DNA of 64,000 nt from assembly GCA_002682825.1 (NCBI GenBank), contig NOKP01000009.1, positions 868,001 through 932,000 of the forward strand, given 5' to 3'. A model generated the notes under the pieces. That model had not been told where the DNA came from, did no database searches, and saw only the letters and a program-made list of their open reading frames with translations. Positions within the stretch are counted from its first letter, which is position 1. Each line of letters starts with the position of its first letter. This stretch comes from Neonectria sp. B-13. Taxonomy: Eukaryota > Ascomycota > Sordariomycetes > Hypocreales > Nectriaceae. Position numbers and translations under genes: made by a program. This document shows positions 1 to 12,195 of the stretch, piece by piece.

Positions 1-239
1 GGCTTGCATCGCGTTTTCGTGAGCCTTCTTTTTGGAAGCGCAGAGGAGATACGGAACATGTGCGACATCAGGGACGAGGAGTATGACGCCTGGAATTAAA
101 GAGGAAGGTTTCCAGGGAACTGCAAGGAAGCATGGCTTAGTTCCCAACATCGGGATGCAGTGAGGCTTCTAGAGAGTTATTATTGCATCCACGTCTATGC
201 ACATACACACACCTACTTCAGAGCTGCTTGAACCATTCC

Positions 240-1166
240 CTAGACATCCTTAAACCCGTGGCTTTCGAGCTCTCGTTCCGTCCAGTCCCGTAGCTTTTGG
301 GCCGTTTTGTCGTCGCCTAGGACTGCATCTTTGTACTCGCTCATCTTGTGATTGTAGAAGGCGCCGCTCCTGATGTTCTGTCGATCCGCTGTGCTCGCCC
401 AAAGTTGCGCTCGTGCTCCTGCGTGAACGTCGGTCAGGATGACAGATCCAATGACACTAATAAATCTACCAAGCCAGGGCCGTCTCGTCTTCAGGTCATC
501 AAGCAGGCCAGTATCCACTACTCCGGGGGTGAATTGCCACTAACTTGATAGAAGGGTATTTCTGGCTAAGGCGCGGGTGTTGTAGGAATCTACAAGCTTG
601 GATTGGCCATAACGTGATAGTCCAGATATGTCGTCGAGAGAGGTCTTGCAGCGGGAGAGCAGTATTCCCTCTCGCGGTGCCTGTTTGAACAGCTCGGAAC
701 TCAAGTTGACGACACGGACATCCTCTGCTTGTTGTCCAGCTGTCTTGGCGAGCGTTGGGAGCAGCAACTTGGTGAACAATGCCGGCCCCAAGTAATTTGA
801 ACCAAACTGGACCTCGTAGCCATCCGTTGTCAGATCAAGAGGGGACGCCATTAGACCCGCATTGTTCATCAATATATCCAGACGCTCAGATTCGTTCAGA
901 AAGCTGTCAGCGGCCTTTTTAATTGATGAAAACGACGCCAGATCGAGCTTGAGAAACTTAATTTTGTTCTTTGCTGCCGGGACGGCTTGTTTAATCTCCT
1001 GGGAGGCGGCGTTGCCTCATGTCGCCGCTCTGGCGGTAAGATATTTGGTGGCGGGATTGTGCTTTGCGAGCTGCAGTACGCTCTCTTTTCCGAGCCCACT
1101 GCTGCCGCCGGTCACAATAATGATCTTGCCAGACAGATCCGGATGCTCCTCTGGTGAGAATCGCAT
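240..1166 (-). pseudogene. Short-chain dehydrogenase/reductase relic (retinol dehydrogenase/WWOX-like)
   Basis: The minus strand encodes a classical SDR: the Rossmann motif TGGSSGLG near residue 20, an NNAG motif, and the active-site YGQSK (Tyr-x-x-x-Lys), followed by PGVVDTGL. The start at 1166 ([13 protein letters not shown]) fits the family. The frame is broken. A TGA at 1017-1019 interrupts otherwise continuous homology (probably an old CGA Arg codon). Near 540-570 one base is missing before the expected YPSIKL stretch and one C is added in a C-run, so a TAG is read in between. Such proteins normally reduce or oxidise small carbonyl/hydroxyl substrates with NAD(P)H. As read, the product would stop after about 49 residues. 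The two indels lie in homopolymers and could be sequencing errors; the TGA is less easily explained that way. Confidence 0.8.
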
Positions 1167-1973
1167 CGTGTCGAGGCGGGTGTGAGAAGGCGGGATAGAA
1201 GGGATAAAAGTGATAGAAAGGATGAGGGCTGGAGTTTCAGGATCAAGTAACAAGTAGAATATCTGCGGCACTCATAAGTAGGGGAGTGGTGGGTAAACAA
1301 CTTGCGTGCACTCTTTGGTGCGCTCGCTTCGTCTTTAAGGAGGAGGCAGACAAGTCGGCTTAGCAACCAAGAGGCGCAAGATCCGCCACAACGCCATCCA
1401 GAGCTTTTTACCATTTGTTATTAGACTAGGGTTTTGACTTCCAGCCGTGACCGGCAGTGGAGGCATCCAGAAGGACTTGCCGTCGCCGTTGCCGTGTCCG
1501 CTAACCCCAAGAAGCCTGAGCCCCGGGAGGAACTAACAAACGGCTAATGACACTACTCCCAAACCGGCCGAGGGAAGATGGGATCATATAACTAGTCCGA
1601 TAGTTAGCAGTTTTATGTAATCGAAGATGAATATGAGTATTTCGCCACCACAGACGGAAGCGGGACTTCTATTTGGCCGACTACGCGGACAATGTGATGC
1701 GCCTTGGCTCTAAGTAGGTTCCTAGCCCGAAAGTAAAATAATCGTGGGTCGATGCGCGGTCAAATGAAATAATGCTCCGACTAAAAACACGTCAAGGAGG
1801 TCCGAATTCCGCAATTGCGAAACCCCTTTTGATTAACCTGACAAATGACACCTGAACTGTTGGTAGGTACATTAAACTGAAGAAAGTCCTCTGTCAGTCC
1901 AGCAGGAGAATCTCACGCAACAAGACTGAGGCCCATTACATGTCAAGTCGAACAACCTCTTTAAACGAGCTCA
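1167..1973. other. Intergenic, no gene seen
   Basis: This is the divergent promoter space between the SDR relic (minus) and the OYE-like gene (plus). I see no long open frame and no repeat that I can support. It should contain the promoter of the gene starting at 1974. Confidence 0.5.
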
Positions 1974-3396
1974 ATGGCGGAATCACTGGTGTCACAACCT
2001 TTCACGTTGAAAAATGGCGTCGAACTACCTAACAGACTCGTAAAGGCATCCACTGCCGAGGGTCTAGCCGACAAAGACTTCCTTCCAACCGAAGCGTTGA
2101 TTGCCGCCTATCGTGCCTGGGCAGAAGGCGGCTGGGGACTCGTCCTGACGGGTAAGTGCGGACTCCGGCACAGGATTTGGACGTGAGAGCGAGGAACATC
2201 CTTTTGACTAGAGAGTGGCCTAGGCAACGTACAAGTCGATCCACGATACCTCGGCCAACCTACCGACGTTGCATACAATGAGGCGGCCGGCTACGACACC
2301 ATGCTTGAGGGCTGGAAGAAGTGGGCAGCTGCTTGCAATCATGGTACTTCCCGGACAGTTGTTCAGATCAACCATCCTGGAAGACAGTCACCTGCCGGAT
2401 CTGGAACCAGGGGCTTCTTCGCCAAAAGTATTGCCCCAAGCCCCATCCCACTAAGCCTGGGCAAGGAGTTCTTCCCCAGACTCATGTCAACCTTGATCTT
2501 CGGTACACCGAGGGAGATGACGCAGCAGGAGATCAAGGAGACGGTTGGGCAATTCGCCAGCACAGCGCGATTGGCCGCCGAGGCCGGTTTTGCGGGTGTT
2601 GAGCTGCACGCAGCGCATGGATATCTACTGGCTCAGTTCCTATCGGCCAAAACCAACCAGCGATCCGACGAGTATGGTGGCTCTCCCGCTGCTCGGGCTA
2701 AGATTGTCGTCGAGGTCATACAAGCTGTCCGTGCCGTGGTCCCTCGGGATTTCATCGTAGGCATCAAGCTCAACTCGGTCGATCATCAATCCGCCACGGC
2801 ACTCGCAGATGGCCTGACACAACTGCAGCTCATCACCGACGCCGGCGTTGACTTTTTGGAAGTCAGCGGAGGTACCTACGAGGATCCTCAGGTAAGTTCC
2901 ACCGGCCCTGGCCAAAGATGCGGCAGCACTAACACTGGACTGCGCGAAAGCTCGTTGCCGGCACGAAAACCAGTACGATAAAGGTGACAGTAAAGGAAAG
3001 GACGCGAGAGGCCTTCTTCCTGGAGTTTGCAAGGACGATCCGAAAGGAGCTGCCTGGTCTGCCATTGGTAGTCACTGGTGGCTTTAGATCCCGAAAGGTC
3101 ATGGAGGCGGCTCTCCAAGACGACGCGCTCGACCTCATTGGCATGGCCAGACCGGCCATTCTGAACCCATCAGTCCCAACGAACACCATCCTAAACGCTG
3201 CTGTCGAAGAAAAGGATGCCAAGGCATATGCCCGTCTAATCGAACCACCCTGGTTATTGAAAAAGATAGGAAACGTCGTAATCGGTGCTGGGGCAGAGAC
3301 CGTGAGTTGAATATCCCTCACCTCTCTGTGTTACTGCTGAACTAACTGTGTCAGATGTGGTATGGAAAGCAGATCGCAAAAATGGGCACAATCTGA
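1974..3396 (+). CDS. NADH:flavin oxidoreductase / Old Yellow Enzyme family protein
   Basis: Four exons (1974-2151, 2212-2891, 2951-3301, 3355-3396) join in frame to about 416 residues, the usual size for this FMN-dependent TIM-barrel family. Visible features are the N-terminal TLKNGVELPNRLVKAS, the INHPGRQ segment, the conserved VELHAAHGYLLAQFLS (substrate/FMN histidine region), the QRSDEYGGS motif and the C-terminal VVTGGFRS and GMARPAI phosphate-binding segments. All three introns have GT-AG ends with 53-60 bp length. The last small exon gives AETMWYGKQIAKMGTI; without it the protein would end three residues past the intron. The family reduces activated alkenes or oxidises NAD(P)H. Its closeness to the SDR relic and the enoyl-CoA hydratase-like gene could mean a former catabolic or secondary-metabolite set, but that is inference. 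Confidence 0.9.
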
Positions 3397-4400
3397 GTGG
3401 AAGACGTGGTGGGAATAGGAGATGGTCGCAGGAGCCCAACTATACTCATAATATTGCGCGTCTCGCATGTCATTCTACAACTCTAGACTAATAGGGCCAG
3501 GTAGAATGTCGGCTTGTTTTCGTTTTCCTTTGGTAAAGATATAGAGCTAGGCTATTGCTAGAATGAATTTCCGTATACTAGTCAAGGTCAAAACCTGCTG
3601 AACAGTTTGTAGGTGAACCAAAACAAAGTGGCCGAGAAGCGGCTGAAACCCCATGAGAGCCACATTGTGACTTCTTAGAAAGAGAGTATCAGTTGGTAGT
3701 TAAATCTCCCTCCAACAGTTGCCCACACCCAGAGAAACCAGGGCAGGATGTTGGCTTTGAGGGCTCGCATTTGACTCCAGGTTCGCTATGGAATGTAGTA
3801 AAGAATGTCGAATGAATCAAGAGTCATTGAGTTGTCAACGGTAGTTACCTCAAGCCGAAGGCAAAGTCATCATCAAGCTGCAACTTGTTGTGTCCATACA
3901 ATGACCCTGAACCGCCTGAGTATGAGATGCTTTAGACGCTCTAGGTTGGCCGAACTTTGATGTGTATCTAAGTGGGCTGTCCACCTTTAATTTGGCATGC
4001 TCCCTCTTCTACCTCCGTAAAACCTGACTGGTAGTAGCAAGAGCAAACTCCGCCGTACCTCCGCTACCGCATCTCCGCCACACATCTCCGCCACGAGGGA
4101 TGTCCGATCCGCATCGGAAGTTTGACAAAGACGTCTTTGATAGAGTTGGCTTACAAACCAAATCAAACTTTACTTTGTATCCGGCAACTTCCACCAGCCA
4201 AATCTTTGCATAGTCACCATGTCTCGGCGGCTGCTTCTGCTCCATGCTCCACATGTAATTTCAAGTTGCCAATTCCACTAACAGAAGTCACCATTGCAAC
4301 GGTATATTAAGAGGATGATATCTCCCGGAAGTCAATTCACTCTCTCTCATCGGTTTGTACCCTAACCCACTCTGTCCTATCTCTACTACGCATTGCCATC
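3397..4400. other. Intergenic; promoter of the enoyl-CoA hydratase-like gene
   Basis: No gene is seen in this 1 kb. At about 4048-4098 the motif CTCCGCCA and close variants recur several times. A TATATTAA-like box lies near 4302, about 95 bp upstream of the next start, followed by a pyrimidine-rich stretch (4338-4395) typical of fungal core promoters. Confidence 0.45.
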
Positions 4401-5360
4401 ATGCTCTTCTCCAAGCTTTACGCCGTGGCTTCCGCCGCCAGTCTCATCTCTCCTGTCACGTCACTGTCCCTCCCACAGTACAAGGGCCTCAAGACATCCC
4501 TCAACTCGAGCATTCTTCAAGTCACCTTTCACAACCCGTCCTCTCCTGTCAACTTATGGAATCAAGACACCCAGGACGACCTCACCGATCTCGTGTCCCG
4601 ACTGCAAAAGGACAATGAAACCAAGGTTGTCATCTTCAATAGTGATGTTCCAAGATTCTTCATCGCGCATATGGACATCACCATGCCCAGTCTAGCTGAT
4701 CGTACGTGCCTTTGCCGCTCTTCAACCTGATCAAGTCCCTTAAGATATTGTGCTGACTTTGAATTGCTAGCCGCGTTTGCCGACACGTTTGGAACGCTCA
4801 TCTACAACATCTCGACCCTACCCCAGGTCACCATTGGTGCTGTGGAAGGTCGAGCTCGAGGCGCGGGTAATGAACTCCTTGTCGCCTTAGATATGCGGTT
4901 CGCAACCAAGACGGATACAGTTTTCGGCCAGCAAGAAGTTGGCCTTGGTTTGTTCCCAGGTGGTGGTGGCAGCCAGTTTCTCCCTGGCTTGATCGGTAGG
5001 GGTCTCGCAATGGAGTATATTCTAAGCTCCAAGGACATATCGGCTAGTGATGCTGAGAAGATTGGCTGGATCAACAAGGCGTTCGACACCTCTGCCGACC
5101 TGTACGAATACATTAAGAACTTGGCCACTCGGCTCAGCCTCTTCCCCTTGACTGCCCTGCACGGAGGCAAGAAGAGCATCAATCGCGCCTCAGCACCATC
5201 TCGAGAGGACATCATCGCAGACGCCAAGGCCTACTTCAAGCAAGTGCTGGATCCTCTGACTCAGGAAATCGCCAAGGGCACAGCAGAACTAATCGCCAAT
5301 ATATCGGTCCTGGGCTTTGAGCTCAACGTTGGGGAAACTATTCCGTTGATCTATGCTTAA
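4401..5360 (+). CDS. Enoyl-CoA hydratase/isomerase (crotonase) family protein with hydrophobic N-terminus
   Basis: Two exons (4401-4701, 4771-5360) give 296 residues. The crotonase core is clear: HMDIT (first oxyanion loop), GRARGAGNELLVALDMRFA, and FGQQEVGLGLFPGGGG. Both glutamates that act in hydratases are present (in GAGNEL and GQQEVG), so hydratase-type chemistry is possible. The first about 22 residues (MLFSKLYAVASAASLISPVTS) resemble a secretion signal, which is unusual because relatives are normally mitochondrial, peroxisomal or cytosolic; whether it works as such is untested. No peroxisomal C-terminal tripeptide is seen (ends LIYA). The single 69-bp intron has standard splice ends. 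Same strand as the OYE-like gene about 1 kb upstream. Confidence 0.88.
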
Positions 5361-5439
5361 GAGCAACGGACACATATGTTCTTCCGGTGAAATTTTGAAA
5401 GAGAATTTGTGGTCTGTTAGCATTTAGATATTTCTACTT

Positions 5440-6025
5440 ACATACCAACAAATTATCGATTCATCTTCCGAGACCTAGAAAGCGACACAGACAGTGAAGA
5501 TTCAGAGAGTGAGGACGACCCTGGCGGGCCGGAATCGCCACGCATCAACGATTACTTTCCTTCTCTTATGGAAAGTTAGGAACCTTACCCCAGAGAGGAT
5601 GGTTCCGATGACGAGATCCATTATGGGTGCAAGTATCTCAAGGTATCTAGACTTTCCCACAATCTAATTCGTGGTGCATCTAACAGCAGTCGGAGCTCTC
5701 ATCACAGGTTATCAAGGAGACATACGGCACGGTCTACAAGAGAGCATCGTACCCAGCATGCAGCGTGAAGATACCAACACCATCACGGGCAAGGCCAGTC
5801 ACCTCCAATGCTAGCACGTTTCTTGCTAGATTTGAGGGTCGGTCTCTTAAAGACGTTTCATTGAATCGCATCACTGAGGGCGGCGAGACGACGTGTGAGT
5901 TGGGGTTTGAATGGACCCCTTATCCAAGCCCACTACATGGTGACTTCAAGCAGCGTCTTGACTACCATGGCATGCATTGTGAAGGGTGTTATCAAAGGAG
6001 GTGCATTAGTCTAGGCCGTCCGTAA
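5440..6025 (+). pseudogene. Unrecognised coding relic with acidic segment
   Basis: Fragments look once-coding but belong to no family that I recognise. Between about 5445 and 5650 one frame reads an acidic stretch (SDTDSEDSESEDDPGGPESP), hits TAG at 5577-5579 and continues with EPYPREDGSDDEIHYGCKY in the same frame. From 5765 to 6025 another open frame of 86 codons contains CEGCYQRRC. No credible start or splice arrangement joins them. The 780 bp between the flanking genes contains nothing else that I can support. Confidence 0.3.
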
Positions 6026-6143
6026 CGAATTTGCAGCTAGGGATGGATGGCGTGGAGCGTGTTGCGACAGGATCCGAGTCAGACTCCCATTTCTGGCGAA
6101 CGTGCTCGAATGCTCCCTCATGGCATGACACGAGCTGGGAGAT

Positions 6144-7415
6144 CTATGCCGAACCAAACAGGGCGAACAGGAGGACAACCCCGTGATCCATTACGGATAG
6201 ATTAATAACTGCTAGTCCACTTAGACTCTTTAGTCCCTGCCACCCCAAGTTTATGACTGTAACAAAGATGGTCTGTCTGGGGAACCGGAGATAACCTACG
6301 TAGGCATGATATGGGTAAGGGATGCTTGGGTCAAGATAGCTCTGAGAAAGTTGGTGAATAAGGTGAACTGAATATGCTAGAGGAGCTAAAGCCTGGATGG
6401 ACCGGATCAATGACTTGCAGGGCCGCACTTTTGGTGCTTGGCAGATAGAAACGCAAGGATAAAGAATGCGATAACGCCGAAAACATAGACAGGGATAGTC
6501 AAGTAATTGGCGGCTAGTCTGTCGTAGCTTATAGCATACAAGAGAACAGGGAGAAATTTCATCCCAGGAAAAGACATCATCTCCCATGTACGACATCCTC
6601 TGTTCGTGGCAGATCTCCATGATTTCGCGGTCTCTTTCGTCGAGGAAATCAGCTTGTCGAACGTTGCTTGGTAAGTCAAAGTAGATGTTGAAAGCACAGA
6701 CGAGACTGAAAGCTCCTTCAAGAATGTAAACCCATCTGAGCAATAGATAGTCGGCCTGATCACCGCCCATGTACGGGGGGGATTTTTATTAACCTCCGGC
6801 CAGGATATCCTCCGACACCGCCAATTTATAGCAGACCGTAAGCAAGTAATCCACCAATAGCACCAGACAGAACTATGCAAGAGACAAGGTACAATACCCG
6901 CTTAGCCATCTCATCTCGCTTGTAAACCAGAGTGAGAAACATGTTCAGCGAGAATGACGCGGGGGATTTTGATGATGATATATGTGATGAAGAAGATGGA
7001 GACGGGAGTCGAGTTTTGCGACTCCGAGGCGCCAATCGCTTCCGGCATCCCAGCGACTTTAACGTTACCTGCAAGCTGAAGTCGGTTATTGTACGGCGAA
7101 GGCTAGGTTACCCTACGTACTGATGTTTGTTCTGTCGATGAAGTATGATAGATATGCAATGAAGAGAATAGGCGTCAAGAAAAGATCAAGCTTTCTGACA
7201 ACTCTGGCTTCATCTTTGGGATCAATGTGGAGAGAATTTTGAGCTTCCTCGTTGGCACTGGCAGCCTCCGTCTTCATCGTCGGCGCCTCGTTCTTGATGT
7301 AGACTGGCGTGTCGGTCGACGTGGTTGGAACGTTGATGGTTGGACGCTTGCTTATGGCTGTTGTTGCTGTTGTAAGATTGTCTTGAAAGTGACCGCTTTT
7401 GCAACAACCTGACAT
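6144..7415 (-). pseudogene. MFS transporter relic (allantoate/Dal5-like, ACS family)
   Basis: Minus-strand pieces match an anion:cation symporter type MFS protein in three frames. The N-terminal part has KDEARVVRKLDLFLTPILF then YLSYFIDRTNI, the typical TM1 region. This is followed by pieces of TM2-TM4 (SGAIGGLLAYGLL), RWVYILEGAFSLVCAFNIYF (TM6 and loop), DERDREIMEI, and a TIPVYVFGVIAFFILAFLSA segment. Frame changes and stops separate them, and the second half of the transporter is largely missing. Working relatives import allantoate, nicotinate or other organic anions. The N-terminus lies directly downstream of the 7.5-8.4 kb relic on the same strand, so both have decayed together. Confidence 0.7.
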
Positions 7416-7467
7416 TTGGATACGGAGGTGAGCTTGTAGACGCGAAGGTGAAACCTGGCTTTGGCTA

Positions 7468-8440
7468 CTACGACAGCGGGCCACGCATCAGCGCCGCCGT
7501 CACTTCTCCCGTTGCCGTCCGGGACCGGACAAGTGAATATCCATCTTGAAGTGGCTTGAGCATGCGATTCTTGACTGGATCTGGGTCCGGCACCGATGGG
7601 ACTGGAGGGCGGAGCATCTGCGCATCGCTGGCAATGTGCCTGAATGCTTCCGTGACCCTGAGAGACCCGGGGGGCAGGCACATATACGACCAACTGTAGA
7701 TAGACACCAAACTCACTCGCACCGGAGTTGCGGCGGGGTCTTCGGGGATGAGGATGGGAAATGGTCTCATAGACTCGAGCCCTTTTAGCGAGACGACATG
7801 GACCATCATTTGAACTGCCTTGTCGCCTTCGAGGGGACCCACGCAGTTTACAAGAACAACGCTGAACTCACGCGTCTGCGCATGCTCGTCTCTATCTACT
7901 TCGGTCATACCTGTCGCGTTGATTCGCATCAGGTGGGCAAGGAAGCGATGCCGCGAGATGTCAAGGCCGCCAAAGAGAGCGGCACGTTGGTCATTCTCAT
8001 CGGTGTAGGCAGAGAAAAATCCATTGATGAGCTTTGCAGTGGGGAAAATGATATTGGTATCTGGCTTGGTGGCCTTTTCCGTGTCATGAAACGGTATCTT
8101 TGCGGTGCCTTTGTCTAGGTTGAGCATATCAACAACGGGAACCTTGACGGCCAGCGACTCCTTCTGAGTCGCCGAGTCGTTGATGCTGGTTTTCCCCAAG
8201 ATTCCTGGTATTTCGTCGGCTCCAAGGCGGAGCTCCTCTGCGGAGAAGACGAGACAGCAAGCCACGGTACTCGGTTGGATTTGAAGTCATCGGGGTTGTG
8301 GTCCTCGCCATAATCGCTGCCAGTTCGCTCCCATGGCAGCATGCGGTCGTTGAAGACCACATGGGGCAGAGTGTCGTGCGTTGCCTCATGTCCTGGCGCT
8401 GGATACACAGAGTGGACAGCATCGGCCGGCAGCTCAAACC
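7468..8440 (-). pseudogene. Relic of a conserved protein with LPWER motif, 5' truncated and frameshifted
   Basis: Two minus-strand frames join into one protein: DTLPHVVFNDRMLPWERTGSD then SNRVPWLA, and after loss of one base near 8260 (V)FSAEELRLGADE, followed by about 230 residues ending GYSLVRSRTATGEVTAALMRG. Two adjacent stops (TAG TAG at about 7463-7468) end the frame although similarity to the family seems to go on. At about 8440 the 5' part is lost in AT-rich sequence with a TAG microsatellite. From memory, proteins with the LPHVVL...LPWER...PWLALLVF pattern occur in bacteria and fungi, sometimes near DUF6603 genes; I cannot verify this. Function unknown. Confidence 0.55.
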
Positions 8441-8485
8441 TTAGTTTTTAAACCTAGGTTTAAATACTAAGCTTTAGCATTTTCC

Positions 8486-8518
<33 letters not shown>

Positions 8519-10919
8519 ATACAGTAAAAATAAAGAGACAGTAGATAAATCCAATCCAATCTTAACTTTTACCTATCTATCTTATCATTGACCCATCATT
8601 ATTGAACATTTCTCTAACCCTTAACCTTATACTAACCCCCCCGGTTTCCCTTTTACTATTGACACAATAACCTTCAGGTTCAAAGCCGGCTCGTTGTCAG
8701 AAGACCAGGTGAAATGCGGCGGCTTTGTCCAATGCTAGACGTACCTGGCACCGCCCTGTGACAATGACCCCCCTTTCAAGGGGGGTCAGGCATTCCACAT
8801 ATTGGCGTACATGCCGTACGATCAACAACAATGGAAGAGTCGGATCGGCTGGATGAAAAACTCGGCCGAGGTTGGCTTTGTTGCCAGAAAGTGGGTATAC
8901 GGAAGGGGAAGTATTATCGGCGTGTTGAATGTCGCACTGCTTGAGAAGGAGCCTGAACCCGGACAGGACATCTTGGTCGTTCTCGTTGACGAGTTTGGTT
9001 TTACCTCGAGGGCAACCTTCGATAGCGGTGGCAGTACCGGCAGCGGTCTTTCGCCGCAGAAAACGAGATCAAAGCCGGGAATGGTCGAAGCCCCTTGAGC
9101 AGCAGCCGGGTCGGCCTCTCTTCGAGACGACCCTCGGCGCCGTCCAGTGCTGGGATGGGGAAGGTGAAAGAGAGATCAGGGGGGGGAGGCAATAGAGGAG
9201 GCGGAATCCTCAGCAATAACGAAGCGGCTCTTCGCATCGCAACAAGACCAACCCGGTTCGTATTTCTGAGCGTGAGGGACGGCACCGAACCAAGGCAGAA
9301 ATCCTCTGAAGCGAGCCACAGGTTTCGGCAGAGATGGGACGCCGAGGAAGAGAGTGAGCTCATGGAAGGTGCAGGATGCCCAGGAAACGTAGGTCAGGGT
9401 GATTCCTTCCGCGGCAGTATCCTGTTGGGAGTAGATCTGGGAACCGGAGAGGGAGCAGAGGGAGCACGTCGGCTGGCTGTCATTGATGAGGCTCTCCTAG
9501 TTGTGGATCAGTGATTGTGGCAGCTCCTCATATGTGGCGTAAGTGGCAGTGGAATTGTCACAATTAATAGTGTAATACTCACGTAGTACTAGTAATAGCG
9601 AGAGCCCGAGCTTGGACTTAGTCATAACAACGGCAGTAAGCCGATGTTAAGGGCCGAGCTTTGGACTAGTGTTTTAGAAGTCCAGCCGTTATCTCGGGTT
9701 ATTCCGTAACAGTCTGAAATCTCGGCCGAGCTCGACCGGGTGTGGGCAATTACACTCGAACAGCGGACCACTATCCCGAGGAGGTTATTGGCCGACACTC
9801 ACCCTTGGCCGCCCCCCGCAGTACGAATTGGTCTCATTGAGGTCGATTCTGTAAGTCTGCGTTGGCCCTGGCCTTCATAATGCTATACTCTGTGTCATGC
9901 TAAGCTCTCTCTTGTTGTTGATTCTTCGCCATTCATCGATGGTATGGCTAGGATCAACACGGTGACCTGCAAGCACAAAGCCTTGTGAGCTGTCTCTCTA
10001 TCAACATGACCTAGGCCGGTGCTGAAAGAACGTGTTGGTTGGTCTTCCACCAGCCATGAATGTTAACCCTCACAGACCGCTCTATCACTTCTGTGTTGGT
10101 TTACCGTTCACTGATTCCACCGGACCCATCTCTGCAAGCCACCAGAACCAGAACCACTGCTACTCTTGACATGGATGTGGTTACCTAGACTTACCCTGGA
10201 TTAGCCAGATATGCAACCAGATAGAGTAAGGCTTGCTGGTTCTCTCCTAAGGTGAGACACCCCCACGACCAACACGTTCATTTCCCCGCTATTGGGGGCT
10301 ATCATAGATCCATCGGTTTTGGATTGAACTGGTAGCCTTCGACGTAAGACTGAGCTGCATACGGACTTTTGCATTGACCAATCGACTTTCCTCACCTTCT
10401 CCAACTTTACCCATTGATCTAACTCACAGATAGCAAGCCGCTAATGGACCTCTAGAGTGACGCATTCTAGACTTAACATCTTTAAGGCTAGATAAGGATA
10501 TGATATCTGTACCCAGCGACTTTATTACTTTGTTATTATTTAATCTATAGTACGTAATAAGCACTGGTATTAGATTGGATTACGTACAAGTTATCAATGG
10601 GGTAGTCATATAACCACTTTCGTAGTCCACAGATAGCTCACTGAACCTTTATCAGGCATAGCCTGAATAGAAAGGCAGCCAAGGAACTAGACATCCCCTG
10701 AATACTACAGAGATAGCCCAGAGGGACAGGGACATAGATAATGCAAGGCTTCTGAGTGCTACGCTAGCTTTCTGACAGATTCCTCTATAAACAACGCTGA
10801 TATCAACTTTCATTGTTATTCACTTAACTCATATTAAACTACAATAAAGTCCTCCCACCCCAAACGGCACACACACATAGTACGTCACTATCAGCCCTTT
10901 AACTTCTACAACCCAAACC
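8441..10919. other. Gene-poor 2.5 kb; no supported gene
   Basis: No frame here shows a recognisable motif or a plausible exon structure. Around 8770-8790 a short C-run/G-run pair (CCCCCCTTTCAAGGGGGG type) forms a perfect hairpin. Between about 9590 and 9760 GGCCGAGCT/CCGAGCT and TCCAGCCGT words recur, and a similar TCCAGCCGTGAC stands near 1441, suggesting an old repeat. A TATAAA lies at about 10784, some 135 bp before the amidohydrolase start. Confidence 0.4.
8486..8519. repeat. (TAG)n microsatellite
   Basis: About eleven tandem copies of the trinucleotide TAG/AGT in AT-rich sequence, just where the LPWER-motif relic loses its 5' part. It may mark an old insertion or deletion junction. Confidence 0.9.
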
Positions 10920-12162
10920 ATGTTTATATATAAACGTATCATTTCTATCGTTTGGGCAGTGGCCATACACTCGCAACATGCAAATGCTACATGCCGAGTC
11001 CTGAAACGTGGTGACACTGCTGGGGGTACACTTCTTCAAGGCACCGTGTTAACTCCGGATGGGCCCCTCAAACATGGCAGCGTGCTGGTCCAGGGGGGTC
11101 GTATCGTCCGGGTTAACGAGGGCTGCTAGCTGAGTCACCCGGGCATCAACGCAACAGTGCTTGACTGCACTGGCTCCGTGATATCGCCAGGCTTTATCAA
11201 TTTGCACGAGCACATCGACTACTCCACAGTCCGCCCCCTGGACTCACATGGCATTCTCTACGATCACCGCCACGAGTGGCGCGTTGGCTTGAATGGCAAA
11301 CCTGAACTGCCGGCACCGGTCAACGGGAGTCTAATCGACGCCGCTAAATGGGCAGAGTTGCGCCACATCTTCTCCGGCACTACGTCTCTAATTGGCATCA
11401 GTATGGCGATAGGTCTCGCTCGGAATCTAGACTTTGCCGAAGGACTCGGAGATGACCTCTTGCCGCCAACAAATACCTACATCACCTTCCCTCTGGATGA
11501 TGCGGTCGGTATCATGCGCCTTGGCGATTGCGACTATGGCTCGGATCCTCTCGACGCGGAGCCGGCGGCCAAAGAGTTTCGACTATTCGCTCACGTTGGC
11601 GAGGGTGTCAACCTGGAGGCCGAGAACGAGTTCCGTTGTCTCTCCGACAAGACCTTTGATACAACAGCCATGGCTGGTGGTGGGGGCCTCAGTACCGATA
11701 TCATTTGGCCCAATCTGGTCTTGCAGCACGCCGTGGGCCTAACAACGACGGACTTGGACCTCGTCGCCAAACGAAAGGCTACGGTTGTCTGGTCACCGCG
11801 TAGCAACGTTTTCTTATACGGCAAAACCCTCAATATTACCTATCTCCTCGAGGCTGGCATCACTGTTTCGCTTGGCACCGATTGGTTGCCTTCGGGGTCA
11901 GCCACTATGGGCAGAGAGGCTGTTTGCGCACTGGCGGCCGCCTACAAAAGCTACGACTACCTCCTAGATTCCAAAACGCTTTGTAAGTTCTGTCCAATTA
12001 TCACCAGCCCTCTTAACTTTCGGTGGCAGCAAAATCCCCTCCATATAGGTAGTCACTAACTGGATAATCAGGGAAGATGATGACTATCAATGCAGCCAAG
12101 ATTGCGGGTTTCGACGCCCATCTAGGATCTATTGCCCCTGGCAAACTGGCTGACATCGTTGT

Positions 12163-12195
<33 letters not shown>

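Noticed and set aside
8761..8790. C-run/G-run hairpin as possible terminator or transposon end
   Set aside because: Isolated perfect hairpin without partner repeat or U-run meaning in a eukaryote; only noted in the spacer entry.
9001..9514. Overlapping 120- and 139-codon frames on both strands
   Set aside because: No motif, no homologous look, no splice context; treated as non-coding.
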